Shown: positions 1-12,400 of the stretch, piece after piece
Position numbering within the stretch: the first letter of the stretch is position 1
Layout: the number at the start of each line of letters is the position of its first letter
Assembly (NCBI GenBank): GCA_030144725.1
Contig: JASKMD010000029.1
Location: 15,829,135 to 15,893,134 of the forward strand
DNA length: 64,000 nucleotides
Direction of reading: 5' to 3'
From: Haematococcus lacustris
Lineage: Eukaryota > Chlorophyta > Chlorophyceae > Chlamydomonadales > Haematococcaceae
Translations under genes and position numbers: made by a program
Notes under the pieces: model-generated
The model's database searches: none
Told to the model about the DNA's origin: nothing
What the model saw: only the letters and a program-made list of their open reading frames with translations

Positions 1-273
1 TTAGACTCAAATGGCGATTTTTGCGATTTATTTTAACTTATTTTGATTTATATTTAATAAACAATTAATTAGTTAATTAATATATATTAAAAGTAATAAA
101 AAACTCCTGTTTTGATGTTTTTTATTACACTGAGTAATACGTCTTTGGCGAATCGCCCAGCACTGGTGCCCAGTGACCAGCACTTATTTTCACACAACCG
201 TGTATTTTTCACGGGAAACCCAAGTTGCTTGAAAAGGCCACCGCCCGTCGCACTGCGCATCGCGTGATGGCTG
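1..273. other. AT-rich left flank, no gene recognised
   Basis: The first ~125 bases are strikingly AT-rich (runs of TTAATTAA type) compared with the GC-rich rest of the window. The remainder is the DNA that continues at 14609 on the far side of the LINE insertion. Short lysine/arginine-rich reading frames approach the insertion site on the plus strand, but none joins in frame to the Fanzor-like tail at 14609-14888 without a stop codon (TGA at 272-274). It may be intron or decayed exon of that gene. Confidence 0.4.
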
Positions 274-285
274 AGAAGAAGCACA
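274..285. repeat. Target-site duplication of LINE-1A (copy at the element's 3' end)
   Basis: The 12-bp AGAAGAAGCACA directly abuts the GAA/TTC tail of the LINE and recurs exactly at 14609-14620, next to the element's 5' end. The same 12-bp duplication length is seen for the independent LINE copy at 60553-63336, which supports both boundary calls. Confidence 0.85.
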
Positions 286-310
286 GAAGAAGAAGAAGAA
301 GAAGAAGACT

Positions 311-366
311 ACTCCGGTATTCACCGGCGTGCATTAAGGGAGGAGCTACCGCCTGGGGCGCGGCCT
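311..366 (-). promoter_or_regulatory. Conserved LINE 3' UTR with terminal hairpin
   Basis: Immediately inside the (TTC)n tail lies a ~55-bp block almost identical in LINE-1A, LINE-1B (50872-50940) and the truncated copy (63240-63302), although LINE-1A and LINE-1B proteins are clearly diverged. It contains the hairpin CCGGT-GAAT-ACCGG (minus strand, 314-327). Such 3' hairpins are the template-recognition signal of several LINE reverse transcriptases (established for other LINEs, inferred here). Confidence 0.7.
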
Positions 367-401
367 GCTCCCACCATCCAACCAAAGAAGAGGCGTCCCC
401 C

Positions 402-3400
402 CTACCCTCCCCCCCCTTGGTTAGCCCTGAGTCTGTAGCTTGTCTTTGCAATGGAGTGGGCTGCCTCCACAGCGTGTCTAGTTAACTTGTTGAGCAGCTT
501 GGTAGTGTTGGCCTGTGTAATCCCTAGGGCCAAGAGGTGTTGCCGTGTGTGCGCTTCGTAGGTTATGCCACCTATGCCTAGTAGGATAGGTATGATAGCG
601 ACCATATGGTCTTCCTTGCGTATGGTCTCGGCTAAGTGGGTGTGTTGAGTGAGTGCCTTGTTTAATTGGTCCTTCCACCGTGAGTCCGAGCAGTATTTGA
701 TTTCTATGATATTGACCAGCTTGGCGTCCTTGCCTTCCTTGCTTGCCTTCTTATGAGGGAGCACCATGAGGATATCCGGCCTGGTGGTGTGTTTAGTATC
801 GTCTGGTTTCAGTCCGAGTGTTCGGAGTGTTGTGTGTAGCGTGTCGCTCGGGAGGTCCAGGCTTTCCTTTGCGCCCTTCTCCCAGCTGCCGGTGTCCGCG
901 AAGCTGATGTATCCGCCTAGGGTTCCCTTGCTTATAGCTTTAGTGATGAGGCGGCCCGCCCCGTTGTGCCTTTCTTGCACCAGCGGTAGTGTCTCGCTGC
1001 AGCCCGAGAGGAGGTGAGTGGCACTGTCCGCTTCCCCGCAGAGCGGGCATCGGTCATCCGTCGCCCGTTTCCAGCGCATAGCTAGTTTTTGGTTGTATAG
1101 CCCTCCGGTGCGGTAGAGTAGGGCAGTGCGTTGCGCGTGGGTGGGGATGTTCGTGTCGATCATCACCCTTTCGCCAGCTCCTGTTGCTGCGACCTTCTTA
1201 ATTTCTTGGGACATTTGGTAGTAGATACTGTCTTGGTTGGCTAGGCCCAACTTGTGTTTGCGGTGCATGTGTTCCCGCACGCTTTGGCGGCAGTCCGGCA
1301 ATGGGGCGGGGGAGTCGCCGTCGGCTGCGTTGCTGAGCCAGTTCTTCGTCTCTCTCCGTGTGGTTGGGCTGTAGGCCGGGGTGTTGGCGAGCTCTGGGTG
1401 TAGCGCCGCGTGCTTGGCGAGGGCATCGGCGCCTTCGTTGCCGATGATGCCCGAGTGGGCCCTGACTTTATAGAATTGGATTGTCACGGGGCTGTCGATG
1501 ATAAGGGTAGCGATGGCTGTCAGAATGTCGTTGTGTCTGTGGGTGATGAGCGACATCGGGTTAGCGAGGGCTCTGCGGATCTGGTAGAGGGAGCAAAGGC
1601 TGTCGGTGGCGATGCGTTTGGCCCCTGCTTTGAGTGCCGCGTGTATCGCTGTGAGTTCTGCCTTGTTGATGGTGTTGCTTTCTGGGTCGTTCAAAGCGGC
1701 TGTGATGAGGACGTTGGGCTCCGGGATATAAACCCCCGCCCCGACGCTCGCCGGGGCTGCCCCCGAGGTCTTAATGCAGCTACCGTCCGTGTACGCGATC
1801 GTGGCCCATTCGGTGATGGCCATCCGTGGCTGCGTCGTGGAATGGTGCGTGAGTTGTTCGTGGCTGCGTTGGTGCCCTGAGGTGGGGAGGTCCCTGTCCA
1901 TCGGCAAGCGCATGTGTTGTTTGTGACCGCTAGGGGGTGTGGCTGGCTGGCTTTGATTCGTTGGTCTGTTGCGGATTGGGTGTGTGTCTCGTTGAGGGTG
2001 GAGGGCAGTGGCCGTGCTAGCCAGCCAACCTTGGGGGTTGCCTTTGGTGACGAGTTGTTGTCCTGCTGCATTCCAGATGACGTAGATGTGGAGTTTGGCG
2101 TGCTTGCCTGGCTTGGGGCATCTGGTCTTGGTGGGGGGTATGCTAGCCAGGTGCTGGCAGTACTCAGGGTACCGCCGCAGGGTGTCAATGTGTTTAGGGT
2201 AGGAGATGCCCTTTTTCCCAGGGATCAGCATGATGGTTGCCATGGCCTCCTCTTGAGTAGCTGAATGTATAGCATGGTTGACGCATTTAAGTGCCACTGC
2301 ATCATCTGCCGGTACGTTCCATGTGGATAAGCCAGTGTGGCGTACCAGTAGGCAGTTGTGGTGAGCCCCAAAGGCCGTGTCGTTGGTGTCAGGGCTCCAA
2401 TAGGTGGTGGTTTCTGGTCTAACTGTGAGTGGATCAGCCCATCTTTGCACGGTGCTTGGAAAGCTTCGTGTGGTGTGTAGGGTGTTAAGGGCTTTGTCTT
2501 GTGCCCCTCTCATGGGGTGGTGGCTGCTCTGTGCGTCCTGTCTCCTTAGTAGGGCCACTACCTCTGTGGCCAGGTTGCGTGTGTGTGGTGTGTGTTGTAA
2601 CCAAGCGTGTAGTTGTTGGTGTTGGTCTTTTGTCAGGAGGCCGACTGTGCGACCCGACTCGTCGTGGACCGTTACGTGTTGCGCTAAGTCGTGCCGTGGC
2701 ATAATGGGCTCCCCCGTGCTGAGGCTCATCGCGGGGGCGGTCATGTGAGGGTGAAGTTGGAGGAAGGTTTCGCAGTTGCCCGTCCCGACGATGTCCGTCT
2801 GCGGGTTGATGGGGTAGGTGTGAAAGGTGGCCTTCGAGTGCAGGTTGGTGCACCGGGGTAGCCAGGTGTGCGGGTCCGGTAGTCCCTGTCGGGTGTGGGC
2901 CGGCAGGTGCGCGTCGGGTCTCGCATGTCTGGCCTCTTGTATCTGCCTGTTTTCCTCGTCGTAGTCGTTGCGCTTTGCCATGTAGTCCAGGTGTGCCGTG
3001 ATGAGCGGCGCCGGTTCGAGAGTGGGTTGCCAGTGTACTCGTATGAGGTCCGAGTGCGCTGACTGGCGCATGGTTGTCTTAAAGTCATTGCTGCCAAACT
3101 TGCATATAGGGCATAGCCAGTATCCTGGTTCCTTGTGTCCTGACAGGTGGGCTTCCTCAAGGCAGGCTGGGTGGTAGGCCCTCTTGCAGTTGTGGCACGT
3201 TGGGCTGTCTCCTCTTGGTAGCCAGCACAGCTCACAAGTGCATACGTCCTTAGCCTCTTCCCTGCTGATGGTCTCTATGTGTGTGGGTGTATAGCCTTCT
3301 TCCGCACATAGTGGTAAGGCCCATCTATCTATGACTGTGGGCTTCCAATGCACCTTGTAGTAGTTTTCCTTGTTAATGCCGTCCCATTGCCAGCCATCTA

Positions 3401-6400
3401 TGCTGGTTATGGCCTCTTGGTGGCCGTACATGGCCCCTAGTATGCAGCCTAGGTTCTTGGGTTTACATCGGCAGGCTTTATCCACCTTCCAGCTGGAGAG
3501 TCCTGGGAGGTCAAGGCCTACTATGCGCACTATATCCTGCGGGATAGTTTGGGTCTGTCTGCCCTCATTGTTCCGTTTCGTGCCCGCCTTGGGTGGCGTG
3601 GGCTTCGTTGGGGCCGATTGTGTTGCTCGTTGCTCTCGTTTCAGCAGTCGTGAGCTCGTCCTAGTGGCGTCATGGACTGCGGGTGCCGCTGCGGCCCGGT
3701 CCGCCGTTGCTGGTTGCGTTGCGTGCATGGCCGCATACGCTTTCATATCCATATAGCGAGTTCTGGTGTCTGGCACTGCGGGTGTGGGCGCAAGTTCCGT
3801 GAGGCCCGCGGCCCATGTTGTGATTTTGCGTTGGTCGGGCGGGAGGTCGAGTGATGTGTTGCGGCTGTCTCGGATGGCACGCGTTGCGGTCGCGTCTGGG
3901 CATGAGGGTTGGGCCGCCATGGCTGCAAGTTTGTTGAGGGCGATGATGTGCTTCTGCTTGACCTTTTTTCCGTACTTCGATGTGAGCATGCTACCGGTGA
4001 TGATGTGTGTGTTGCAGCTGAGTTCAGAAGCGTGCGTGATGCCTAGGCTTTTGAGGCAGGTGATGCTGGCGCTGACGACATCGTGTGCTTGAGAGCTGCT
4101 GGCCTGTGTGATGAGGCGGCCGAGTGTTTGGCATTCTTCGTGATAGAGAGGTAGCCCCTCTTCTGTGGCCGATAGCCCGGATATAGAGGCATAGACTAGC
4201 TGCCGTGCTCTAAGGGTGTGATGAAGGAGGGTGAGCATGCGGTGTCCTTGTGTGCTTGCCTGGGTATTGAGCCATGTGATTTGTTTGTGCAGCATGCTCC
4301 TCGAGATGTGGGCGTGTGCCACATCTGTGGACTGGAGGCTGTGTGTAAGGGCTGTCGTGTTGCGGGCGTGATATTCTTGGGCAGTGGAGCTAATGCCTAT
4401 GCCTAGTTTGTCAGCGTCTTCTCTGATGATGGCATTGGGCGTTCCCAGGGGGAGTCTGAGTTTGAGCTTCACGCATTGATTGATGGACCTGTCGTACAGC
4501 TCAAGGTCCCCTGGGGTGCACGGCACGGCGCAGAAGCTGTAGGCTAGGCTGGGTATGATGGCCGTGCGGATGATGTGTATGGCCTGCCTAGCGCTAGCAA
4601 AGGAGCGTCTGAGTCTCTCGAGTTTTTGGCGGAGCTGGGTGATCATAGCGGTGTGTTGTGGTTTCCAGTCCAGCGTCATGGTGATGAGCACACCCAAGTA
4701 GGTGAAAGGTGAGGTCGGGCGGTGGTAGGTGACGGGTTTCCCTTGTAGGCTGACGGTTTGGAGTTGTTGGCGGGCCCGCTTGTCCGCTTCGGCCGCGTTG
4801 CTGCACATGCCTGTTTCGACCGAGTGATGGAGCGCCGCTGTAGCGAGGGTTTTACTGTGTGAGATGATGAGGTGACCCCAGTCCGAGAAGGCTGAGAGTT
4901 TGTCCGCTTGGCATCGGAGGTTGCGAAGGGTGTTGCAGAGTATGGCTATGTCATCAGCATAGTCGATGCTGCTGACGGTGGCGCGTTCCCCGCTGTCGGC
5001 CGTTGCTGATTTGAATTTATAGCCCCTCGCGCCCACTTGCAGCCATCGCAGGAGGGGTTCAATGTAAATGAGGAATAGGAAGGGCGAGAGAGAGTCGCCT
5101 TGTATGGTGCCCCGGTTTACGGGTACCGGGTCAGTATGGCCGTACGGGGTTTTAAAGCGCGTTGTAGCGCCCGTGTATAGGTCCTTTACAGCGTCAGTCG
5201 CGTCCGTGGGGAAGCCTAGGTCATGCATGATCCAGAGTAGTTTGTCTTGGCACGTGGTGTTGAACGCACTGGTGAAGTCGACCAGGAGTGCGTAGATATC
5301 TGCCTTGGCCAGTTTAGCATCCTCAAGGGCCATGACAAGCATCTGCAGCTGTTGTGTGGTGTTCCTGTGGGAGCGGAACCCAGCCTGGTTCTTGCTGAGC
5401 ATCCCATTAGCTTCAGCATACTCAGACAGCGTCTTGGTAATGAGGCTGGTCCACAGCTTGTAAACGGTGTTGGCTAGGCCCACAGGTCTGTAGGAGTTGA
5501 GGTCCGTTTCTTGCCCCTTGTCCTTGTAGAGGAGGCATGTGTCACTGGTTTTCCATGCTGTGGGTGTGCAACCTGTTGCCCACATGATGATGAAGAGCTG
5601 GTGGATGGTTTCCCGCATCTCCCATGGCAGCATCTTGATGATCTCGTTCTCCACCCCGTCTGGTCCCGGGGCCTTGCCTCCTGACAGCCTGCTGATGCAT
5701 TCCTGGAAGCCTGCCTTGTCCATGATGGCTGTGTGCAGCCAGTGTATGTTTTGGCATGCGTGTAACGCGAAGGCGTCGTCGGCTTTGGCGCGAGCCCACG
5801 GGTAGTTTCGTGTCTGTGTGTTAGTGTAGTGGCCAGTCTTGGGGGTCGGGGCCGCCAGCTTCTGCCCATATGCGGCGGTGATTATCCGGTTGAGGTCGGC
5901 AGGGGCTGTGCATATGGTTTTGGTGTCAGGGTCAGCTAGCGCCTGTAGGCCTTTGTGGTCGGTGCGGGACGGGCGCAAGATACGTTTGTTAGCCTTCTTG
6001 GGCTGGGTGCTGATCAGTTGTTGCATTCTGACGCGAGCTTGTGCGATGGCGAATGCGGAGTCATCGTCGTCTAGTTGGTGGATTTGGTCGCGGTACGTAT
6101 TGGTCAGTTGGGCTAGCGCGGCCTGCACGTGATTTTCGGTTGGGTCTTCACCCTGTCGCGCTTGCACCGCGTCCCTGATCTCTTCGTTTATCGCATCTGT
6201 CCCTAGAATGAGTTCGTCGATTGTCGGGTGCACGTTGGTTTGCTTAAAGAGGGAGTTAGCCTTCCGGCTGAGGTCTCTAGCGGTCTTAAGCTTTCTGCCC
6301 AGTGCCAGTCTAATCCTGCACATGGTCCTGCGTTGGTAGTGCTGGCCTCCCCTTGTGAGGGTCTTAGTGTTGCATGTCTTTATAGCTGCCGTCCTGCAGG

Positions 6401-9400
6401 TTTGTAGGAGGTTTGTGAGCATGGTGGCTGCGGTGTCTACGGCTTCCCTGGCCGGGCGTCCTGCCACTGATGTCAGACGCTGTGGTTGTTGAGGGTTGGT
6501 CTTGCCAAGTGTAGCCAGGTGGTGGGTAGCCTCTGTGTATATGGGGGCTAAGAAGGCTGTCAGTTCTGCATGCAATTGTGGGACGCCTGAGCTGGGTTGT
6601 TGCACTGCCAGGCGGTAGGCTTCCCTGTCCTTGTTGGTAATGGGGGTGGTGAGGATGGTGTGGTTGTGCTTCGGTGGTTTGAGTGGGGCTGACAGGTCTA
6701 TGCCCAGGCGGGCTGTACTCAGTGTGGCGGTGAGTGGCCTGTGGTCGCTCAGATAGACGTTGGTATCGACGTGCGTGCGGTGCTCAGGTCCGTGTCTTGC
6801 GTCGCGTGTTAGAATAGCGTCGATGCGGCTGTTGCAGTGCGGTTGCTGGTAGGTCCAGGCCCGGTCGCCGGGGTCAGCTTCCTTCAGGTGCATTTCTGCG
6901 GCGAACCCCCTCATCATGCTGTCTTGTGTGTATTCGGTGTGCTCGGAACGATCCTCTGTTTTCATCGTGGCGTTGATATCTCCCGCCAGGATGAGTGAGC
7001 CGGGCAGGTGGCCCGTGGCTGTTCGTATGTGCTCTTGCATTTTTCCTCGCATTATCAGCGCGTCCCCGTTGTTTCCCGACGGCCAATACGTGGCGATGAT
7101 GGTGAGCTGTTCGCACTGGTGTTGGTTGAGGGTCAGGATGACACATCGTGCGTTTATCTCGGCGTCGTTGCTCGGTGGAAGCATAGTGGTTTTCATTTGG
7201 ATGGCTAAGTGGTGTTTGATGCCTATTAGGACGTCACTGTGGCCTCTGTGTCGGTGTGTCGTATAGTCTGGCATGACTCGCCTCAGCCAGCCAGAGCTTG
7301 GGTTATTGCTCTTGGGCTGGGTCATGGTTTCAGTTAGGATCAGGATGTCCGGGCTGTGTTGATGCACATGGTTTAGGACGTCGTTCCTGGACCTATGGAG
7401 GCTTCTGACGTTCAGGGTCGTTAGTGTGATATGCTGTCGATTGTGTGTTGTTTGTGGCTGCCGGGTTGGCAAGGTGCTGTGTTGTGGGTGTGGTCCTGGG
7501 TGCTCAGGTAGGTTACCGGTGGGGGGTGGCGGTGTTGTGGGGATGGCGGCGGGGGGTGGGGTGGGGGCTGTGTTTAGGTATCTGTACATCAGGGTCTGCG
7601 TGTGTGAGTCCTTAGTATGCGCTCTTGGTTTGGTCCGTCTTTTGTCTACGATGGTGCCCGATGTCGTGGGCCGCTTACTGCTGCATGCCCGGTCTTGTAG
7701 AGTGGGGAGAGTGACTGTGGGGGCGACCTGGCGCAGTCGCGGCCGGGCCTGCTTGTCTGTCGGGTGGGTGTCTTCTGTGGCTGTTAGTATGCGCTTGTAA
7801 CTCGCTGGTTGTGCAGTGGGTAGCGGCCGGTCTGTTCGGGGGTTGTGCGCGGGTTGTGTGCCCAGGTCTTGGGTAGTAAGATCGATGTGGGTGGTACGTA
7901 GATGTTGTTCCAGCTGTTCCGTTGTGGCGCGCCTTGTTGGGTCAGCTAGCCAACATAGTGGATGGATGAGGTTGGTATCAGCCGCGTCGCCCTTTTTGAT
8001 TTGGACGAGTGTACCCTTCAGCTGAAGCCAGTCTTCCGGGGTGTCCAATCGGCATGGGCGGCCTTGCTCCGAGTCCAACCAGTGCCATGCGTTGTTAATG
8101 TGGCGGATGGTGGTAGCGTGATTGTGAGTAATGAGGATGGCGGCTGTGTTAGTGTAGCTGTCCGTCTTGCCCGTGAGCGTGGTGAGGAGCTCGGGTGTGA
8201 TGTTGGTGGTGGTGGTGGTGGTGGTGGTGGTGGTGGTGGTGGTGGTTATAGGGCATAGGTGGAGGTCCTTGTGGTGGTGGAATAGGTAGTGGTTTATGGT
8301 GGAGATGGTAAAGTTGCCAGATTCCTCGTAGATGTGTGGGAGGCTGCTACGTAGTGGTATTATCCTGTGCTCCTGCCTTGCCTGGTTGGATAGGCCTTGG
8401 ATGTGTGTGTAGAGTGATTTGCAGTGGGTGATGACGTCTTCGGGCCAGATCATGGGTTTCCCTATGGCCATGTTGATGGCGTGTACAAGACAACATTGTT
8501 TGTATTGCCTTTCCATGTAGCATTGGGACGGGTTCCGGTTGTCTTCCTTGTGGCTGATAATGTGGCTAATACCCTGTCGGGTGGCGGCCATGGTTTGGGC
8601 TGGTGTAGCTGCCGGGTCAGGTGCGATGACGAACACCTCGTGGAAGTGTGTCGTGTAGGAGCGCGACAGCTCGCAGATGGCTATAGCTGATTTACTGGGG
8701 CTGTCGGAGTCTAGGAGCTTCCACTGCCCGCCCAACTTCCTGAGCGCCATGCTGTGGCCGTTCGTTTTGCACAAGAGGTTGAGTGTGGCATACTCTATCG
8801 CTATGGTGTCGAGGTTGTCGTCGTTCCAGTCGTCTGTGTTGCGTAGGTGAGCGACCCTCGTAATAGTGAGGCCGTATTTGGTCCTGAGGTAGAGGTGGAT
8901 GACCTCGTCACTGAAAGCACCCCCTTGCCCGTGCGCGGTGCGCCACGCCTGTTTGTCGCCTTCGTCGTGTAGTGTTGTATCCCAGGCTGTCCAAAAGTTA
9001 TGTAGGTCCTCAGGCTTCACCCATTCCTTTCCGGCTGCATTGTTGAGGGAGTGGGCCTGGCAGTTGCGGTTCACCTGTGCTTCAAAAAACAAGGGGTTGG
9101 GGTTGGGGTGTGGGGTATGTGTTGTCCTGTGGATGTCATGTGGATGTTGTCTCCCACTGGGGCATGGGCCAGGGTTGACTTCAACGTCCCCGGCTGCGAG
9201 TAGTAGCCATGATATGAAGTAGTCAACGGTGAACGAGGGTTTCCATGTGGGGTCCTGGTGTCGTGCCGTTGCCGTGGTTCTCTCAGTTCCCCTGATCTGA
9301 TAGGTACAGTAGGCCTGTATGGTTGTGTTGTATTGGCTGACTGTCCGGGAGTAGCTCTTGTGCCCTCCCTTCAGGTGCAGGTAGAATCTATTTGAGATCC

Positions 9401-12400
9401 TACAGATGGCCGTAGTGACAGGCACTATACCGGTGAGGTCTCGCAATGTGTTGTATGTCGTGATATGTACTATGGCCCTGAGGCGCGTGATCTTTCTTCT
9501 TTGTCGTGCCAGGCAACGTTTGGAGTCTTTCGGGGTAGGTATCTGTGGTTGGTGTCGTTGTGTCGCACACCATCCTATGAGGATGGCGATGAGGATAGGT
9601 GTGTCTAGGTGATAGGTTCGTCCAAGTTGAGTTGCGTTGGAGGGGCATGGGTGGGTGGTATAGTCTAGGTTCATGTGTGTGCTCGTCTCAGTAGCGGTAG
9701 TGCCCATAGTTCTTACATTCAGATGACCAATGCACAAGGGTAGGAGGCTGCTGTCCGCTGTAGGATGTGCACGGTGCCCTATGTGGTGTCCTATCTCAGC
9801 TTGTGAGGCTTGGGGTTCTGCAGTGCTAGGGTCTGAATTCCAGCCCAAGTCGCCATCTAGCATACCCATTTCTACTTCAGATACTGTGTGGCATTCATGT
9901 TCTACGAGCTCATAAGTACTTATCCTCCCTGGTACCTCTCCAACCCCGCTGGGCTCCCGGGCCCAGCTAGCTCCAGCAGCTGCCTGTCCAGGTTGCTGCT
10001 TGCTACGAGGTCCAGGTTTGCCGTGCCCATTTTTTAGTTGCTGGGTCCAGTCCCCTGCAGTCATGTGGGCAGCATGGTGCAAGCTGTCCTGATTGGTGAT
10101 AGGTATGTGGTTGGTGTGCGGTGGTGGGGGGCCATGTTGGGACAACAGGGTCTGCCCTGCAAGGCCCATTGACTTCTCGTTCCTGTCGGTGTGGTTGGGG
10201 GTGGTGCAATGTGTCACACGGTGGGCTTGTGTGGCTGGTCTGCTCACCGCCGTCTTGGTGCCCTCCTTAGGCATCTCCTCTTGCTCCTCCTCCATGGGTG
10301 AGCCGCCTGTGCAGTTACACGGTGTGGGTGTGAGTATGTGTTGTGTGGTAGTGGTGAGGTCTATGGGCCCCTTCCAGGTATGTCCATGGTGCGGCTTATT
10401 ATTGCACACCTGGGTTATGATCCTCAGCTGATACGGAGTCCATCTTGGAGATAAATGAGAGGTTGAGTCCTCTGCCCCCGCCTGAGCTCCCATGGCGCTG
10501 TCGGCGGGCAGCCCTCTCTGCTCCTGGGGTAAGGGCCGGTGAGTGTACCTGCGGGTATGCGTGAGTTTAGCGGCAGGTGTGTGTACCTGTCGTGGCATAT
10601 GGGTGTGGTGTATAACATTGAGTATAGTGTTACTAGGTTGCATGCTATGGTGATGTGTGGTGGTGCTGACCTGGGTACGTCCTCCAGCCCGTTGGATGCC
10701 GCTGGACCCCGCTAGGTCTCGCTGGGTTGCCCCCTCCTGGGTGGTGTCAGCTCCGCCTGATGGGTCATTGTCACCTGCGCTTGTGGGCAGTGCCATCTGT
10801 GTGTGGTAGAGTGTCCTACCATTATTGGTATATTTTGTGGTGTGCTCCTGGTGGGGCGGTGTTAGCCAGGCGATGAGTCTGTCTGAGTGGTGTGACCTTG
10901 AGGGCATGCAGCCTAGCGCAGTGGGGGAGCGTGTTTTCGTGGGTGCTGCTGTCACCTGTTGTGTGGGGCAGGGGGTCCACCAGCGTTGCGTTGTTCTCAA
11001 GGGTTGCCCCGTCGTTGCCTCCGGTCTCATTGGTAGGGGCCTGCATGGCAATGTGTGAGGATTGTGGGGTTGATGTGGCCCTTCCGGCAGGCTGGTAGGG
11101 TGTTGATTGTCAATCGTGTGTGTTCTTCCGTAGTGTGTGTGCATGTACTCTTTGCTGCGCACTTGGTGGGTCTGCTCTGCGGGTTGTGTGCAGTGTGTCA
11201 CCTGTGCAGTGTAGAGGAAGCCCGCCTCGATGGCGAGTTCGTCAAAAGCCGCGATACTGCTGTCGCTGCTGGCTCTGCTGCTGGTGCCTCTGCCAGCCCA
11301 TGCCCCTGACGAGGCGCCCCTCACCAGGTTGGGGGAGGGACCCCTGCTGGTGCCTCTGCCTGATGGGTCTGGGACGGAGTTGGGTCCCCGGCCCCGGCCT
11401 CCCGCCCCTCCCCTGCCAGGGGCCCTTGCCGCTGCGCCTCCGGTGGGTGGGATGGGGGCTGTGGTCGCGGTGGTGTTGCGGGGCGGGGCGGCCTGGAGCT
11501 GAGTCGCTACTGCAACAGCCCTGGTTCCCCATCCCCTGCTGGTTGCCGCCGGCTGGGGAGTGGGCTGTGTGCTGCCCTCATGGGTAAGGGCCCGTAGCAC
11601 AGCTGGGGTGTATTTGGCATCGCTGTGGTCCACGACGCGTGCCTCCACCAGGTAGGTGGTGGCCCTGCCCTGTAGCTCATAGGCCGCGTTGGCCCCCACC
11701 ACCTGTTGCATGGTGATGCCGTCTGTGACGGCTGCGATAGCCCTGAAGGTGAGGGCCGCCTGGTCCGGCACATGCTGGAGGCCTGTGTAGCGTGTGTTCC
11801 TGCTCGCAATCCTAGCTCGGGTGGCCGGGTCTGCCGCATCCACGGGGGTCCCCACCTCCTTCAACCAGATGGGGAGGTTGATGCCGCCGCTGACACCTGC
11901 CAGGCTGCGTGGTACTCCTATCCATACTTGCCCCCGCTGCGTCTCTACTACCCCTCCCAAGTCCTGGGCGGCTGCCAGGGCGCTGACCATGGCTTGCTTG
12001 CTGGCCGGCGTGAGGTAGAGGATGGGGGCCTCCCTGACCCCGTGGCTGCTGAGGGGCAGGCCATTTGGCGTGCAGCACGCTGTGATAGCTCTGGCCACCG
12101 TGCCCAATGGATGCTCGTTGGCAATCACCTGTATAGCACAAGCAAACAATGTTTTGGGTGTAGCATATGTATGGTGTTGATGTGTTCTAGTCGGTCGCAA
12201 GCTTGTGTCCATTGTGTGGGCCATTTTCAGGGTTGCGACTTCTTGTGCGTATTGTATGTTAGAACAGGGTGTGGCAATGTATGTGCTAGTGCTTGCCTGG
12301 TCTGTCAGGGGGTCCTTGATGGTAGTCAGGAGCATCTTGCTGGATCCATGTTGCTTCATGGTCAGCATGTCCCCAGCGAAGTTGGCAAAGGAGAGAGGCA

